NCBI RefSeq assembly: GCF_028372415.1
Contig: NC_092877.1
Location: forward strand, 212,280,116-212,344,115
Length of the DNA: 64,000 nt
From: Notamacropus eugenii
Lineage: Eukaryota; Chordata; Mammalia; Diprotodontia; Macropodidae
Direction of reading: 5' to 3'
Part shown: positions 10,250 to 22,174 of the stretch, in pieces
Layout of the letters: every line of letters starts with the position of its first letter
Position numbering within the stretch: the first letter of the stretch is position 1
Program-made: the position numbers and the translations under genes
Notes under the pieces: generated by a model
The model's input: the letters and a program-made list of their open reading frames with translations, nothing else
Told to the model about the DNA's origin: nothing
The model's database searches: none

Positions 10250-11820
10250 GAACTTCCCTGCGGGCCAACATGCCACCATGCAAGGTGGATTTCCTTGGGC
10301 CGTTCTCTGGGCTACGATGTGCTCTGGAGGCTGAGTGCATCCATTACAGACCGTTCTTTGTTTTAGTTAGGCAGAAGATAGTTTAGGGAACTCATCCGTT
10401 CGTGGTGGGAGCCGGGGGAAGGAAGGAACCAGTTTAGCCCTTTCCGAGGTGGGTTAAATTGGGACTAGGGACCCAAATGAAATTTACACGGACATCATGG
10501 TTGCGCAGAAAGTATCGAAGAATTGTTCACCTGCGTGAAATCCCTGGATCCTTCACACGCTGTAAACTGGTGTACACACACCACACGCACTCAACCAGCC
10601 CCACACACACATGTGCATGTGAGTCGCCCTGGGCGTGTGTTTCCCTCGTTATCCAGGAGACTCTGGTGGTTGATGCTGGAACCAGTTCTGGGCCATTTGC
10701 CTGGAAACAGCTGTATCTTTGCTTTCCCACGGCTTTTCTATTGCTGAAGCACGCTCAAGTACAGAAAAAGTACAGCTTAGTTATAGTTGTTAATTTAAAA
10801 TAGTAAAATACCAGACTGCAATCTGTGCTTTTAAATATCGCCCCCCCCCCATTTTTTTGAGAACCAAATTTATATTTACGCTTGAAACCAAAGTGAAACC
10901 ATACCTCATTGTTCTATGTGCAAATTGTTTTCCTAGTTTTCATTTCCTCTGGCGATGTGCTTAGCCAGAAAGAAGCTGGGAGATCGTTTTTGTAAAGTGT
11001 GCAAAAGCCAAAGCTTCCTCTGCTGGCTGGGTCCCTGATATGGAGATGGTTTCCCTCATCCCATTTTTTTTCCCCAAACAAAAAAATAAAAGCTTCAGCC
11101 ATTTGCAAGTATCTTAAGACAAATAAAGAGCTCTTGAGAATGTGCAGTGACACAGACATATTTTAGTTTTTTTCTCATGTAATTAGAAATGCTTTTACTA
11201 GCTGTCAAATCTCCCTTCTCTTCCCCAGTATCTTTTTCCTTCATGCCATTCATCGAAGTTTTTTGCGGGGGAGGGAGGGAGGGTTACTTTCTTAAGCTAA
11301 AGACATTGTCCATCTATACCAGTTAACTCTGTATAGTCATTGTCTGCAGTTAAATGTCACTTCCCAAAGTAAACTCGTAATAAGTATGCATTTCCAGCAT
11401 ATGGAATTCTCAGACACTTTATCATTGGATGTTGAAAGGTCTAATACCGATCATGGCAAGTCACTTGCTTTCTAAACATTTAGACTGGTTTTCCCAATCC
11501 AGTGTCTAGTCCAATTAGGTACTTACATACTTTTTGGTGATGGAGCTCAAATGCTTGTATTTTAAGGAGGCAGGAAGAGGCACTCTTTCTTTTGGATAAC
11601 ACTCATGGGTTGGTTTCAGTTCTGACTCCAGAATGCTGTCCCAAGGATTGCCTACATTGCAAAGATTGCCTTAGTACCAGGGCAAGTCAAAGAAAGCCCT
11701 CTACTTGGAAATGTGCTACTAATCATTTCTTTTTATTCAGATACTCTGACTGCTCACCTGAGCAAATGAGTGCATTTTAAATGAAGTATTTTTAGAAGCC
11801 CATGATGTTTTGAAATTTAT
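10250..11820. other. Intron 5' portion, no repeat recognised
   Basis: Grades from GC-rich to AT-rich. It contains a CA-rich patch near 10574-10612 and a C10 run near 10840. Proximity to the promoter and lack of repeats make intronic regulatory sequence possible, but no specific site is identifiable. Confidence 0.4.
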
Positions 11821-11824
11821 GTGA

Positions 11825-11915
11825 TGTTTAAAGGCATAGCTTTGGGTCTCTAGTGCCCAGCTCAGTCTCTTGCATATAGTGGGTACTAATAAATATCTGT
11901 TCATTGAATGAAAGA
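11825..11915 (+). mobile_element. L2 LINE 3' terminus
   Basis: Short terminal piece: 'tctctagtgcccagctcag', 'gcatatagtgggtactaataaat', 'tgttcattgaatgaa'. Confidence 0.7.
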
Positions 11916-12109
11916 AGATTCCATTTATGGACACTCTTTTTGATATGTATTAAAAAGAAGGTAACAGTGTTATCATCATTATGATTATTAAAAACCTACA
12001 TTTAGCTATTGTTTATTAGATACCAAAGTGCCAGATGCCAAGATGCTCCCTGATACAGTGGGGTATGGAGCAAACTAGAGGATACAAAAAGCTTAAATCT
12101 ATGCCAAAT

Positions 12110-12275
12110 AATCTGAGACCACCAAACTAGAATCTCAGTCTGAGGACCTAGATTCCAATTCAGGCTTTTCTAGCTATTTACTGGTTGGGTAACTTTGGGA
12201 ACGTCATTCATATTCTTTCCAGTCTCAATTTTATTGCTTTTCAAAATGGAGGTAATAAATTGCTTTGCCTAATTC
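12110..12275 (+). mobile_element. MIR SINE
   Basis: Sense MIR: 'gaggacctagattccaattc', 'tttactggttgggtaactttgg', 'cagtctcaattttattgc', 'aaatggaggtaataaa'. Confidence 0.65.
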
Positions 12276-12279
12276 ACAA

Positions 12280-13035
12280 TATTATATCAAATTAAACACA
12301 TTATTATAATCAAGAGTTCATAGGGTCATAGATTGAAGACTGGAAAGGACCTTCCAGTTTTTCACATTAAGAAATTCCCTCTTCTTAAAAAAATTGCATG
12401 TATTTGTTTGCAGGGGAAATGCCTACATTAATATTTTTGATTTCTACTCTTACCTAACTCTTCTTTCTGAAGTTACCTTAGAGACAGAAGACCTATACTA
12501 CTAGACTGTATAATATGTTTAACATACGCTCTGAAACCTTCATGTCTCATCACTACCATTAATCTTAAGTCTCAACAGTGTAATTTATGTTGATCTGAAT
12601 AACTTGTTCTAATTCTTCCATGAGTTCTGTTACTAGTAAGAGGCATCCTTTGGTAGTGCTGCTATGATACTCTCCAGCAAGTATCTCAGGGCCAGGGGTG
12701 TGGCTATATGACTTTTTCTCAGTTTGGGTTTATCTGCCCAGAAATAGTGGAGACCTCTCTATTCATTAGCTACCATTCATGAAATCTGAAGAATCTGAAT
12801 TTAGATTCAAAGAGTCTAGATCTTTATACAGGTATGTACCAATTGCTACTGGAAATATTTTTGGATTCTACTGAGAAGGTAGGTTCCTGATTATTTTTTT
12901 GTTGTTGCAGATTTATCTCAGCTGAGCAAGGATGAACTGTCCAGCTGCCAAAAAAATGGCCTCAATGAAAAATGGAGAAGTTGCATCCCCAAAGCATATT
13001 TTTTCTCATATCTGGTGTTGGGCCAGGATCACTGA
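12280..13035. other. Intronic sequence, little recognised
   Basis: A short reverse-MIR trace ('cataggg.. catagattgaagactggaa') lies near 12310-12360. Otherwise I see no repeat, exon or motif. Confidence 0.4.
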
Positions 13036-13037
13036 AA

Positions 13038-13225
13038 ACTACTTATGTGGCATAGTGACCAGAGTGTTGGATTTGGAGTCAAGAAAACCTGGGTCCAAAT
13101 CCTGCCTGTGTTACTTTCATTGTAACTATGGACCAGTCACTTAACTTCTCTAAGCCTCAGTTTCCTCATTTGTAAAATAAGGGCATTGGACTAGGTCACC
13201 TTTTAGATCCCTTCCAGAAACCCTT
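13038..13225 (+). mobile_element. MIR/THER-type SINE
   Basis: 'gtggcatagtgaccagagtg', 'ggagtcaagaaaacctggg', 'ggaccagtcacttaacttctc', 'cctcagtttcctcatttgtaaaat'. It has a tRNA-like head and a long clean core. Confidence 0.8.
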
Positions 13226-13229
13226 CTTT

Positions 13230-13865
13230 AATGGAAGTGCTATATCTCTACAGGACACCTAGTATCAAAGAGCACACAGTTTATAAATGGAGACCCTAAA
13301 CATTCATACTTTCATTGCCTCTGTAGGAGTGTTGGCATATTTTAGAGGATAGTGGGAAAATTTACATTATGGATGACTAGTTCTATGTGGGAGCTGACCT
13401 AGAAAACTTAGCCTTCACTTGGACGAGGACATGAAGGGAACTCACACAGCTGGAAATTATTCATTAACAGACCTTCCAGCAACCTTCTTGGAGTTAGTCT
13501 TATCAACTGAAGATATTAGAGGTGAGCTAGTAATGATTGTGAACTCAAATTGTACGCATATGTGATACTCCATAGATAAAGTCCCTCTAAGAAATAGCTT
13601 GTCTTCATGCCTGCTGTATGGACACGATGATGGAGTTTATTTTATCATTTCTTAGTGGTAACCTCAAATCATGTCTTTAAGGAAGGGAAATATGAGGGAT
13701 AAATTAAAAAAAAAAGTAAACATCAACACATACTTAGAAATCTAGCATCCATTTCTTTGGAAACACTGCATTACGAAGGCAGAAGAAATGTTATTTAGCC
13801 ACTGTAGAAAAACTTCCCAGCTCCTCAACAGCTTATCCACAGATTGCTACATGTTTTCTTTAATG
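13230..13865. other. Intronic sequence, no feature seen
   Basis: No repeat landmark, coding potential or splice pair that I can support. Confidence 0.4.
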
Positions 13866-13869
13866 TTAA

Positions 13870-14065
13870 TAACATCATAGATTTTATATTGAAAGAGACC
13901 TAAAAACATCTTCATAGTCTTTAATTTGTGCATGAGGAAAGTCAGGTTCAGAGGTGTTAAATGATAAGACCAAAATTACACAGATAATAAGTGGCCAAGG
14001 CAGGATTTGAACCCAGGTCCATTGATTCTAGATACAGTAGGCACTTAATAAATGCTTAACTCCTC
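13870..14065 (-). mobile_element. MIR SINE abutting a short L2-like end
   Basis: Reverse MIR: 'cataga..ttgaaagagacc', 'gcatgaggaaagtcaggttc', 'ataataagtggccaaggcagg', 'tgaacccaggtcc'. It is followed by an L2-type terminus 'agtaggcacttaataaatgc'. Confidence 0.65.
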
Positions 14066-14069
14066 CTTT

Positions 14070-14765
14070 CCCTTTCCTCTCCACTGTGCCATGCATTTCC
14101 AACAAGGTATCCCAACACTTTTCTTTATACAGCCACAAGGAGTTACATTTTAAAGACTGATTAGTGAGAGCAAGGAAGTCTCCCCTTTTCCTTATGTGAA
14201 CTTTATGTAGGCCAGTATAGCATGGATAAAGAACTGCTAACACTTGAGTTGATACAGCATTAAGCTTTTTTTTGCTTACAGGTATTCCAGAAATTGCCTG
14301 CGGACTTCATTAAATGAGGCATGCCTTCATTAAAATGCATGTCTCCTAATAAAGGTTTGAGCATTTTCAGTGGATGTGATAGGGAAGGCCATAACAACAA
14401 AAGAACCTTCTAGAAGCTAACAGCATTGGGACATTATTCTTCTAATTATTGTAGGATTAAAATTGTTCATTATGGCACTAATTCTATGATATTTTATACC
14501 AGATAGTTTAAAGGGATGTAGAGTAAGGACAATGTTTCCATTCTAAATGTGGTTTTTCAAGTAGATGTTTTTAAAGTGGATTATTTCTTGGTTTCTAGCT
14601 TTATTTCTCCTGCTCAAGTTTCTTTGACACAGGATTATTTGGTTTTCCTTCTACTTCTCTGAATACTCATTCCACTTTCCCCTCTCCCTCCCAGATGTGG
14701 AAATTCCCCCAAGATATAGCTCTTAGATCTTCTATGCACCCTCTTTATTGGAGATCTCCCTCATG
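14070..14765. other. Intronic sequence, no feature seen
   Basis: AT-rich. The minus-strand open frame 14028-14243 has no domain. Confidence 0.4.
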
Positions 14766-14769
14766 ATTT

Positions 14770-14880
14770 TAACTATCAATTCAATTTGATTCAATTAACA
14801 AGCATTTATTAAGCATCTACCATATGGAAGGCATGATGCTAGGCACTGTTGATACAAAGACAAAACAATGCCTTGTAAGG
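14770..14880 (-). mobile_element. L2 LINE 3' end, reverse
   Basis: 'caagcatttattaagcatctac', 'aggcatgatgctaggcactg', 'gatacaaagacaaaacaatgcc': the reverse complement of the L2 terminus. Confidence 0.8.
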
Positions 14881-14884
14881 ATCA

Positions 14885-15300
14885 GAAGACTCTCAATCTT
14901 GATTCCTCACTCTGACCTTTAATCAACATCCTGGTCTGTGTTTACAAAGGTTTACAAAATATTAGTCACCACTTCACACCAAACTTGCCTCAATCTGAGT
15001 TTATCCCCTGATGCAGTCCCCTGTGCAACTTTCCTCACTTTTGTCAGTTGTCACACTATTCTCTGAGGTTCTCAGTTTATAGACCTTGGGGTAATCTCTA
15101 ATTTTCCCCTGATCTGTGGCATAACCACATTGTTGTCAAGTCTAATCTTCATTCCAAGTAGCTTCCATATTCTCATTTCTCATTGTTCCCTTGCACTTAC
15201 CTAGACTCATGGATAGATTATTACAATAGCATCCTCATGCGCTCCCTTGATCTCCACTTCTGCATACTGTTAACATACTGCCCTTTGTAAAATACCCTCC
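14885..15300 (+). mobile_element. L2 LINE, ORF2 C-terminal region
   Basis: Reads as diverged L2 sense: 'agaccttggggtaatctctaa', 'gtcaagtctaatcttcatt', 'agattattacaatagcatcctc', 'cactt..tgcatactgttaac'. It adjoins a reverse L2 end. Confidence 0.6.
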
Positions 15301-15439
15301 CCTCCTTTTTTTTTTTCTAAAAAAGGTGAAGGGAATGAATGGGAGTATATGTTGAACTATAATCAGAAGATCAGTTTTCATGATTATTGTCATCAAGATA
15401 CCTGAAGGGAGTTTTCTTGATAGAATCCCTCAGATGTTT

Positions 15440-15690
15440 TAATTGTTCGGTCATTTGAGTCATGCCCTGCTCTTTGTTACCCTATCTGAGGTTTTCTTGG
15501 CAAAGACCTTGAAATGGTTTGCCATTTCCTTCTCTGCCTCATTTTACAGAGGAGGAACTGAGGCAAACAGAGTTAAGTGGCTTACCCAAGGTCACACACC
15601 TAGTAAGTGTCTGAGGTCAAATTTACACCCAGGAAGATGAGTCTTCCTGATTCTAAGTTTTGTGCTCTATCCACTGTGCCATCATAATTA
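15440..15690 (-). mobile_element. MAR1-type tRNA-headed SINE
   Basis: Reverse complement layout: 'gaggttttcttggcaaagacc', 'aatggtttgccatttccttct', 'gaggaactgaggcaaacag', 'caaggtcacacacctagtaag', ending in the head 'gtgctctatccactgtgcc'. Confidence 0.9.
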
Positions 15691-15842
15691 AGGCTCACTA
15701 ATGGAAATAAAAGACTAAATTTGCCTTTTCCCTAACTATATGAGCTCAAGAATATACTATACAGGAATATACTATAGTGACTAATGACTGTATAAATTCT
15801 ACTCTATTATGTCTGATTTATTAAAACCCTCCATACTGAACA

Positions 15843-16310
15843 TTTTGACTTGATGGGATCAGTTAGGTCACACCAACAATGTCCACCCCACATATCAGTA
15901 TAATTTCTGATTGCTCTCCCTAAGTGAGACAGCTGTGCTGACTGTCCCTTGCACATGCCATGCTGCTTGCTGTCTCCTAGCCTTTGTACCTGCTGTTTCC
16001 CATGCCTTGGGTGTCCTCCTTTTCCCCCTCCCTCCCAATGCACCTAATTTTATCCATCACTTAAGCCCTAACTGCAAGACCCACATGCTCTCCCAAGCCT
16101 TTGTCATCTACTTGAGCCTATACTCATCCCTTTTGCTCTGACTCCAGTATTATACTCAGAGACAGTGACAACATTTTGTGTTAGCCATTGTTCTCTATCT
16201 TTCTAGGTAAATTGTAAGCTTCTTGAAGGCAGAGCATAATCTTATGCTTCTTTTTTATTTTGTTACATATCAAATGTTCAGTAATTACTTGTTGCATTGA
16301 TTTGTCCAAG
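15843..16310 (+). mobile_element. L2 LINE, 3' region
   Basis: 'ctttgtacctgctgtttcccatgcc', 'cacttaagccctaactgcaag', 'ccaagcctttgtcatct', 'taaattgtaagcttcttgaagg', 'caaatgttcagtaattacttg'. The two overlapping open frames here are L2 remnants or antisense noise. Confidence 0.75.
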
Positions 16311-16314
16311 TTTT

Positions 16315-17370
16315 TTCCATTGAGCTGTTCTAAAAGCTACTACCACTGATCCAGGTTGTTTCATGAGGTTATGAAGACAGCTTTTGATGACATGCTTAAT
16401 GTGGCCACATTATGTTGTGTGACTGCGTAGGAAGAAGCTACTAGTCATCATCATTTTAATAAAGGTGCTTCCCCTTCGCAGAATTCAGTATTTAGAATAG
16501 GTATTTTACCATAGACTAAACATAACTAGGGAATATATACAACCCTGAAATCTTCATATAAATAGTTTATTCCTTGCTGTGGGAATATGATGGTGAAGTT
16601 TTGCTAGGTTTAATTTTGAGAATGCACAAAATAACGGTACTACATGTTCCATGTTTATTAAATATTGTGAGACTTGTGGCAGGGTAAGGGATCACTGCTG
16701 TTTTTAAATGAGGAATTGGAGTACAATTTGAAATATCCTGTCCTTTTCATCTTTTTTTTTTGGAAGGGGTTGGCTGGAGGAGGATGAGGGGAAAGTTACA
16801 ACTTTGGAATTATTTTGTTTGATTACTAATGCAGTGTTTGTATGTAGCCTGGGAAATTTTCCCTTCAGTCAGATGATCACAGAAATCCTTGCTCTGAACT
16901 GAGAAAGATGAAAATTGATTTCAGCTGCTCCTTTTCCAGAGTCCCTAACGCATTAACATTTGGAAGGGATGTCTGTATACCCCCCTCTTCCTAAGCTCTG
17001 TTGAATTACGTGAACATGGGCCAGTTCAGAAGTAGATTTTTGGACACAATTTCTCTGTGGCTGCACATTTCATGAAAATAGACTTAATTACATTACCAGA
17101 GGTTTGCTGTAGAAAATAAGCTTATTCATTTGTTGTTTAAGCACACAAGTTGTTATTTGCCAATTGTAATTCGAAGCATTCCAAAGTTATTTCCACATAT
17201 AATTTCAGGCAGTTCATTTTTTATGTACTCACAGAGAAGAAAATATTATCACTTTGTAGGATGCAGGCATTTAACCTTGCATATAGCTACCTGAGATAGG
17301 CAGACTTGTCTTCTAACACTGAACACAGTTCTAGGACATGGTGGACACTCATGATACACAAGTAGACTTC
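16315..17370. other. Repeat-free intronic block, possible conserved non-coding element
   Basis: About 1 kb without any recognisable repeat. The 16840-17290 part is compositionally balanced, with many 'taatta/attaca'-type homeodomain-like words and no coding frame. Regulatory function is an inference that needs cross-species comparison. Confidence 0.3.
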
Positions 17371-17371
17371 A

Positions 17372-17800
17372 GTACTATCTGTCAGTCAGTCAGCAGTGTT
17401 CATTAAGTGTCTGCAATGATTAAGGAGGAGGTAGGTGACTCAGTGGATAGCACACTGGCCCTGCAGTCAGGAAGACCTGAGTCCCAAATTGGCCTCAGAT
17501 TCTCACTAACTGTGTGATCCAGAGCAAGTCACTTAACCTCTGTTTGCCTTAATCCACTGGAGAAGGAAATGGCAAACTGCAAACTGCTTCAGTACCTTTG
17601 TCATGACAGTATTGGGATGGTATGGCTCACAGGGTCACAAAGAGTTGGATATGACTAAATAACAACTCTGTGCTAGGCACAGTGTTGAGCCCTGGGGAAA
17701 CAAAGGCAAACAACGGTCCTTACCTTCAAGGAGTTTACAATCTAATGGGGGAGACCAAGAAAACACATATGTACAAACAAACTATATATCTATAGAAGAG
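17372..17800 (-). mobile_element. L2 3' end (reverse) split by a MAR1-type SINE
   Basis: L2 reverse complement is seen at 17372-17415 ('cagtgttcattaagtgtctgc') and resumes at 17668-17800 ('gtgctaggcacagtgttgagc', 'caaggagtttacaatctaatg'). The interval is a plus-strand SINE, so the L2 is older. Confidence 0.8.
17420..17666 (+). mobile_element. MAR1-type tRNA-headed SINE
   Basis: Head 'gtgactcagtggatagcacac', 'ctgcagtcaggaagacctgag', 'agagcaagtcacttaacctc', body 'gaaggaaatggcaaactgc', 'cagggtcacaaagagttgg', 'gactaaataac'. Confidence 0.9.
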
Positions 17801-18014
17801 AAACATGATCAATTTGCCATTTCTTTCCTCATTTCTGCTGGGCAGTATGAAGAGGGAGATTTATCATGAGATGATTTGCTATCCATGCTGCTTCAGTAAG
17901 AACTGATGATGCCAAGTTTGTGAAATCAGAGGCAACAATGCTATTTCCATGTTTCACGAGAACATCTGCTTTGCAAAGTTATTTTTTACACATGTATCCT
18001 ATTGATGTCTAGAG

Positions 18015-18140
18015 CAGACTCTGAGTCATATTTGACCTCCAGGATCAAATATAAAATCCTTGGTGTCACATTTTTACAGCCCTTAACAACCTGGTTCCTT
18101 CCTATTAACAGACTTTTAGAAGATTTAAGTAGCAAAAAGA
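18015..18140 (+). mobile_element. L2 LINE fragment
   Basis: 'gatcaaatataaaatccttgg', 'cagcccttaacaacctggttcc' are L2 ORF2 C-terminal landmarks in sense orientation. Confidence 0.7.
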
Positions 18141-18429
18141 TTCTTACTCCTGTGAAAATATTAGTACAGCAATACCTTTGTTGATAAAAGGATTAATTCT
18201 TGTGATATTTGTCAAACTACTTTATTAGGTTGCATGGGAATTAGACTGTACTGGATAAATCCTAAGCCAGGATGCTTCCAGCTTATCATACAGATGAAGA
18301 GACTGAGAGAGGAATGAGGATATCAGAAAAGAGAGGCAGCAGTACAAATGCTATTTTGACACAGAATACAGCTAGAATTGTAGTTAACCCAACAAATGCA
18401 AAGCGGTTTCCATTTAATTCCAGGTCTGC

Positions 18430-18715
18430 TTATTGGATGAATAATAATGATATTAGCTAAATTTATGTAGTACTTAACCATGTGCTAGGCACTATGCTAA
18501 GGACTTTGTACCAATTATTTCATTTGAGACTCACAATAACCCTGGGAGATAGGTAATAATCCTCATTTTACAGGTGAGGAAACTGAGGCAAACAGGTTAA
18601 AATGACTTGACTGGGGTCATACAGTTCATATCTGATGTTGGATTTGAACTCATGTCTTCCTGACTCCAGGTCCAGTGCTGTATCTGCTGCACTTCCTGTA
18701 TTTGCAAATGCAGGT
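18430..18715 (-). mobile_element. MIR/THER SINE, full length
   Basis: Reverse order complete: 'gtagtacttaaccatgtgctagg', 'gactcacaataaccctgggag', 'cattttacaggtgaggaaactg', 'gatttgaactcatgtcttcctg', 'ccagtgctgtatctgctgc'. Confidence 0.85.
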
Positions 18716-18769
18716 ATTTAATAGATTCCAATCTACTTGGTGGATAATAAATAAGGGTAAAAATAGATT

Positions 18770-18910
18770 CTGATCTAGTTAAAAAAAAGGTAAAAAAAAG
18801 GTCTAGTGACATTAAGTGTCTTGTCCAGGATTGCAGTTAGTAAATAATAGAGCTCAGATTGGAATCTAGATCCTCTGAATCTAAATGCACCTTTTGCTGT
18901 ACCTCCCCAC
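18770..18910 (-). mobile_element. MIR SINE fragment
   Basis: 'gtctagtgacattaagtgtc', 'taaataatagagctcagattgg', 'gatcctctgaatctaaatgc'. Truncated copy directly after another MIR. Confidence 0.6.
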
Positions 18911-18914
18911 ATGG

Positions 18915-20675
18915 TATGGACCCTTGTGATATAACACGACTGATAGTTCTTGGCTTAGTATTGAGGGAGAGGATGGGGGTGCATCTGAAGAGGAAGCATC
19001 ATGTTTTCATGGCTTGATCTGAGGAAAACTTTTAGGTCAATATTTTTGTAGCTCTCATTACAATAGTGAGTTTCAGTTTTCTCATCAATGAATAAAAGAC
19101 AGTCACTGATAAGCTGTTTTGGACTCAATGATCTGTAAGATCCCATTGAGGTCTGTATTACAGCTTGCGAGAAGCCTTTGTTGTTTTTAAATAGCGATAA
19201 TTTCATTGAAAAGGTTAGTTTTGGGAGACTTCACTGACCAAGATGACCCTATACAAGGAAACTGGATTTCCAAATGATAACAGAAAAGATAATGTCATTT
19301 ACCGTTGTTATCTTTAAAAGAAAGCATCCAATTATTCATTTTAGGGTCATAATTTTGGGGTTTTGATTTTTTTTAGTTCTCAAGCATAATAACAACCCCT
19401 AGGGACCGCATTTCCTGAGGACTAATGACCAGCTGGAATTAGTTGTTTAAAGTGATTCCTTCCTTTTGGTCAGAAATCGTCAGGAAATGTCCTGCGCTTA
19501 TTGTTTAAGAGAAAACCTGCCAAGATAGGGAGATGGGTTAATGATAGTAAAAGAATTTGCCACGGAATAATTAGTACATTATCTGGGGCAGATTCATTTT
19601 TGGATAGCTTTTCCCAGCAATGTGATATTACAATGCCAATTATGATAAGAACTGAACTGTATACATACATCATCTTGTAGGAATGCAGTTGGCATGTGCA
19701 TGTACATGTGCACACATACAAATACATAGTTTTTGGGGGTACAAGTTTAAAGTGTATGTATGATGGGACAAAAAATGGGAACGTATACAGGTTTTTATAG
19801 GTAGTCTGTATTATACTTATCATTACATTTGGGAGTCTCATTTGTTAATTTGATTAATAAGAAATTTGAGATAATTTAAGCAGAGTTAACTAGTTCACAG
19901 ATGGTATAGTATAAATGAAATCTCCCGGAAATATTTGAACTTCTTGGACTAACTTTTCTAAATACTTAAAATAATGTAGCAGAACTTTTTGAGTAGCTAA
20001 TAGTCCAATTCCAAATGATCCTAATTTATTCATTAAAGTAAGTCAAGTGGAATTTCTTCTTTATGAGACCTTGCTAGTGAGGTGCCTCTAGATATTGCTT
20101 CTTCCCCCAAGGGGCTTGTGGTTTAATATATAGGTAGATATCTTGTCTCTTGGGGTTTCAATCCAAATCGTCCAATTTTCTAAAGATTAAGACTGAAAGA
20201 AATTCTTATGTTCCCATCCATATTCAGCAAGGATGTGATCTTTAATAGAGAAAGCTTAGGTCTGTTGAGAAAGTTAGCTTATACTATGTCAGTTACAGCT
20301 GTCCTTAAACTTTTCATTCTGGTAAGAATTTTTTACATGGTAAAAGACAAATCATTTTAAATAATAGTAAAATGGATATTTACATGCTCATGAAAACCAG
20401 CGTTTTGTATGGTTGACTCTCTGCCCAGACAGTTTTGCACTTAGTCCAAGAATTTGGATAAAGAAGCTTAGGAATGAAAAGTCTCATATTCATTTATGCA
20501 CATGATTTTAAAATTTTGATTATTGGAAATGATGTTCTTAGCTAAAACATGTGAAACGGATACTTATGACTTTTAAAGTTATCTTTCTGCCTCTCTTACA
20601 TATACCTTATTCCTAATAAGATGGAAAACTTCATGATTGGTTTATAAATAGTATGATTACCACAGTACTTAAAAG
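18915..20675. other. Intronic sequence, no feature seen
   Basis: AT-rich. The minus-strand open frame at 19470-19841 (123 codons) is hydrophobic with a C/T repeat patch (VCTCTCTC) from a simple repeat. It has no domain and is judged non-coding. Confidence 0.4.
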
Positions 20676-20679
20676 TTAA

Positions 20680-21295
20680 ATTCATTTGGGAAATACTTAT
20701 TGAGTTCCTATGTGCATAGCACTGTGTTGAACTGTATGAAAATTGTGTAGAAATTGATTAGTTCTGATTTCAGTGGTTTAGAATGTTTCAGTATGGAAAA
20801 TAAGAAGAGTCTCATTTATTATAGAAAGAAACTTGAAAAAGCAAATGAATGTGAAATGTTTTGCATGACTTTATTATAACAACTGTGATATCATGTTCTC
20901 TGGAAGAGACATGATAATCTTGAGTATTTTACCATGAACTTGGGAAAAACTTATGGCAGATTTATAAACATTTCTTTCTTTTATTGGAATAAAATCTCAA
21001 CAAGCCTTTGTTAAAGTTGAAGGAGATGCAAAAAATTAAGACAAGACCCTGCCTTCTCCAAGCTTGAAATGTAATTTAAAGATAAAATTTCAGCTCAATA
21101 AGATGCTTTCAAAATATAGGTCATCTGGGAGTCTTTCTTTTCTTTAAACTGGGAACACTTACCTCTCTTGTAGAGTATGAAAAATGCAGGATTTGGGGGT
21201 AAGTTTTTTTACCCTTTTAAAATTTATATACTTTTGCCCTTACTGAGTACATCCTTTAATTCAGTATAAAATTATATCAGTCATGTTAAAATTAA
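20680..21295. other. Short reverse L2 end, then unassigned sequence
   Basis: Positions 20685-20740 read as the reverse L2 terminus ('aaatacttattgagttcctatg', 'gcatagcactgtgttgaac'). The remainder to 21295 shows no repeat that I recognise. Confidence 0.45.
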
Positions 21296-21299
21296 ATCC

Positions 21300-22170
21300 A
21301 GTGAATATTAGGCCTTTTGCAAGGTATCATGCTAAATAGACCTTATGGAACTTATCTCTGCCTTCAGGGAACTTATATTCTTCTGAGAATATGACACAGA
21401 TAATTAATGACATGACATGACAGAGATAATTAATTAACTGGTAATTTGAGGAAGAAGAGAGTACCACAAGGGGACTGGTGGTGATAGGAGGGTGGCACCT
21501 GAAGATGGCATCTGTGAAAGAAGATAAAGATTGTAATAGAAAATGGAATACGTTCTAGGCTGGTGCAAATGCAGGGAATTGGGAAGTAGAATATAACTTC
21601 CAGATAATGGGCATATTGATTGCTAGCTGAAGCAGACTTTAGAGGGTCATCTATTCAAAGTCCTCATTTTACAAAGAAAAAAATCTAAAGAGGCTAAATG
21701 ACTTTTCCAGGGAGTAAGTAGCAGAGTTGAGATTTGAATTCTGATCTTATGACTAAATTTAGCATTTTCTCCACCATTTCCTTAACAATTAATAATATTG
21801 TTTGGCTGGAATATAGAGTATATAAAGGGAACTAATATGGAAAAAAGACTGGAGTGGAATATTGAACATAGCTTGTAGAAGACCTTAAATGTTAGGTGGA
21901 GGACTTAGAAATAATCCTAGGAGAGTTAAATGATAAATGATGCTTTAAGAAGATTATTTTGTCAGCTCCTCAAAGACTGATTTCAGAAGGGAGAAGTTGG
22001 AAGCAGGGAGACTGATTAAAAGAATATTGTAATTTTCTTTTGGAAAGGTGAAGGCCTGAGTTAGAGTAGTGTCTTAGTAAGAGGAGACAAAGGGAAGAAT
22101 GCAAGAATTGTTTTAAAAGTGTAGGGATATCAGATATTATAGGATCATTAGCATCCCTTAGATGGGAGGC
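21300..22170 (-). mobile_element. L2 LINE, long reverse copy with a nested MIR
   Basis: Reverse L2 landmarks run in order: 'cttcagggaacttatattcttctg', 'tctaggctggtgcaaatgc', 'ggctggaatatagagtatat', 'gtagaagaccttaaatg', 'ggaagcagggagactg', 'aatattgtaattttc'. A reverse MIR interrupts it at about 21640-21780. Confidence 0.75.
21640..21780 (-). mobile_element. MIR SINE nested in L2
   Basis: 'agagggtcatctattcaaagtcc', 'gaggctaaatgacttttccag', 'agatttgaattctgatcttatg'. It is inserted in the L2 copy and therefore younger than it. Confidence 0.65.
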
Positions 22171-22174
22171 AAAA

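Larger units (their letters stand above)
8840..10250. promoter_or_regulatory. CpG island spanning the promoter and exon 1
   Basis: CpG dinucleotides become frequent from about 8840 and are very dense from about 9570 to 10220, in an otherwise CpG-depleted window. GC-box-like 'ggggcgg'-type strings lie near 9960-9968 and a 'cgccgcccgcgc' string near 9743. No convincing TATA box is visible at the usual distance, so dispersed CpG-island initiation is likely. The island covers the 5' UTR, the first coding exon and a divergent minus-strand donor. It marks the only promoter in the window. Confidence 0.85.

Noticed and set aside
9812..10279. 155-codon minus-strand open frame opposite exon 1
   Set aside because: Antisense shadow of the GC-rich exon, Pro/Arg/Gly/Gln-rich, with no domain.
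10109..10366. Open frame continuing from the signal peptide past 10108
   Set aside because: It crosses a near-perfect donor (AAG|gtgagt) and turns into a Pro-rich sequence; read as intron.
13038..13225. tRNA-like segments in many SINEs
   Set aside because: They are diverged heads of MIR/MAR1/WSINE elements without intact cloverleaves; no functional tRNA gene was seen.
19470..19841. 123-codon minus-strand hydrophobic open frame
   Set aside because: Hydrophobicity follows from AT-rich composition and a simple TG/CA patch; no family match.
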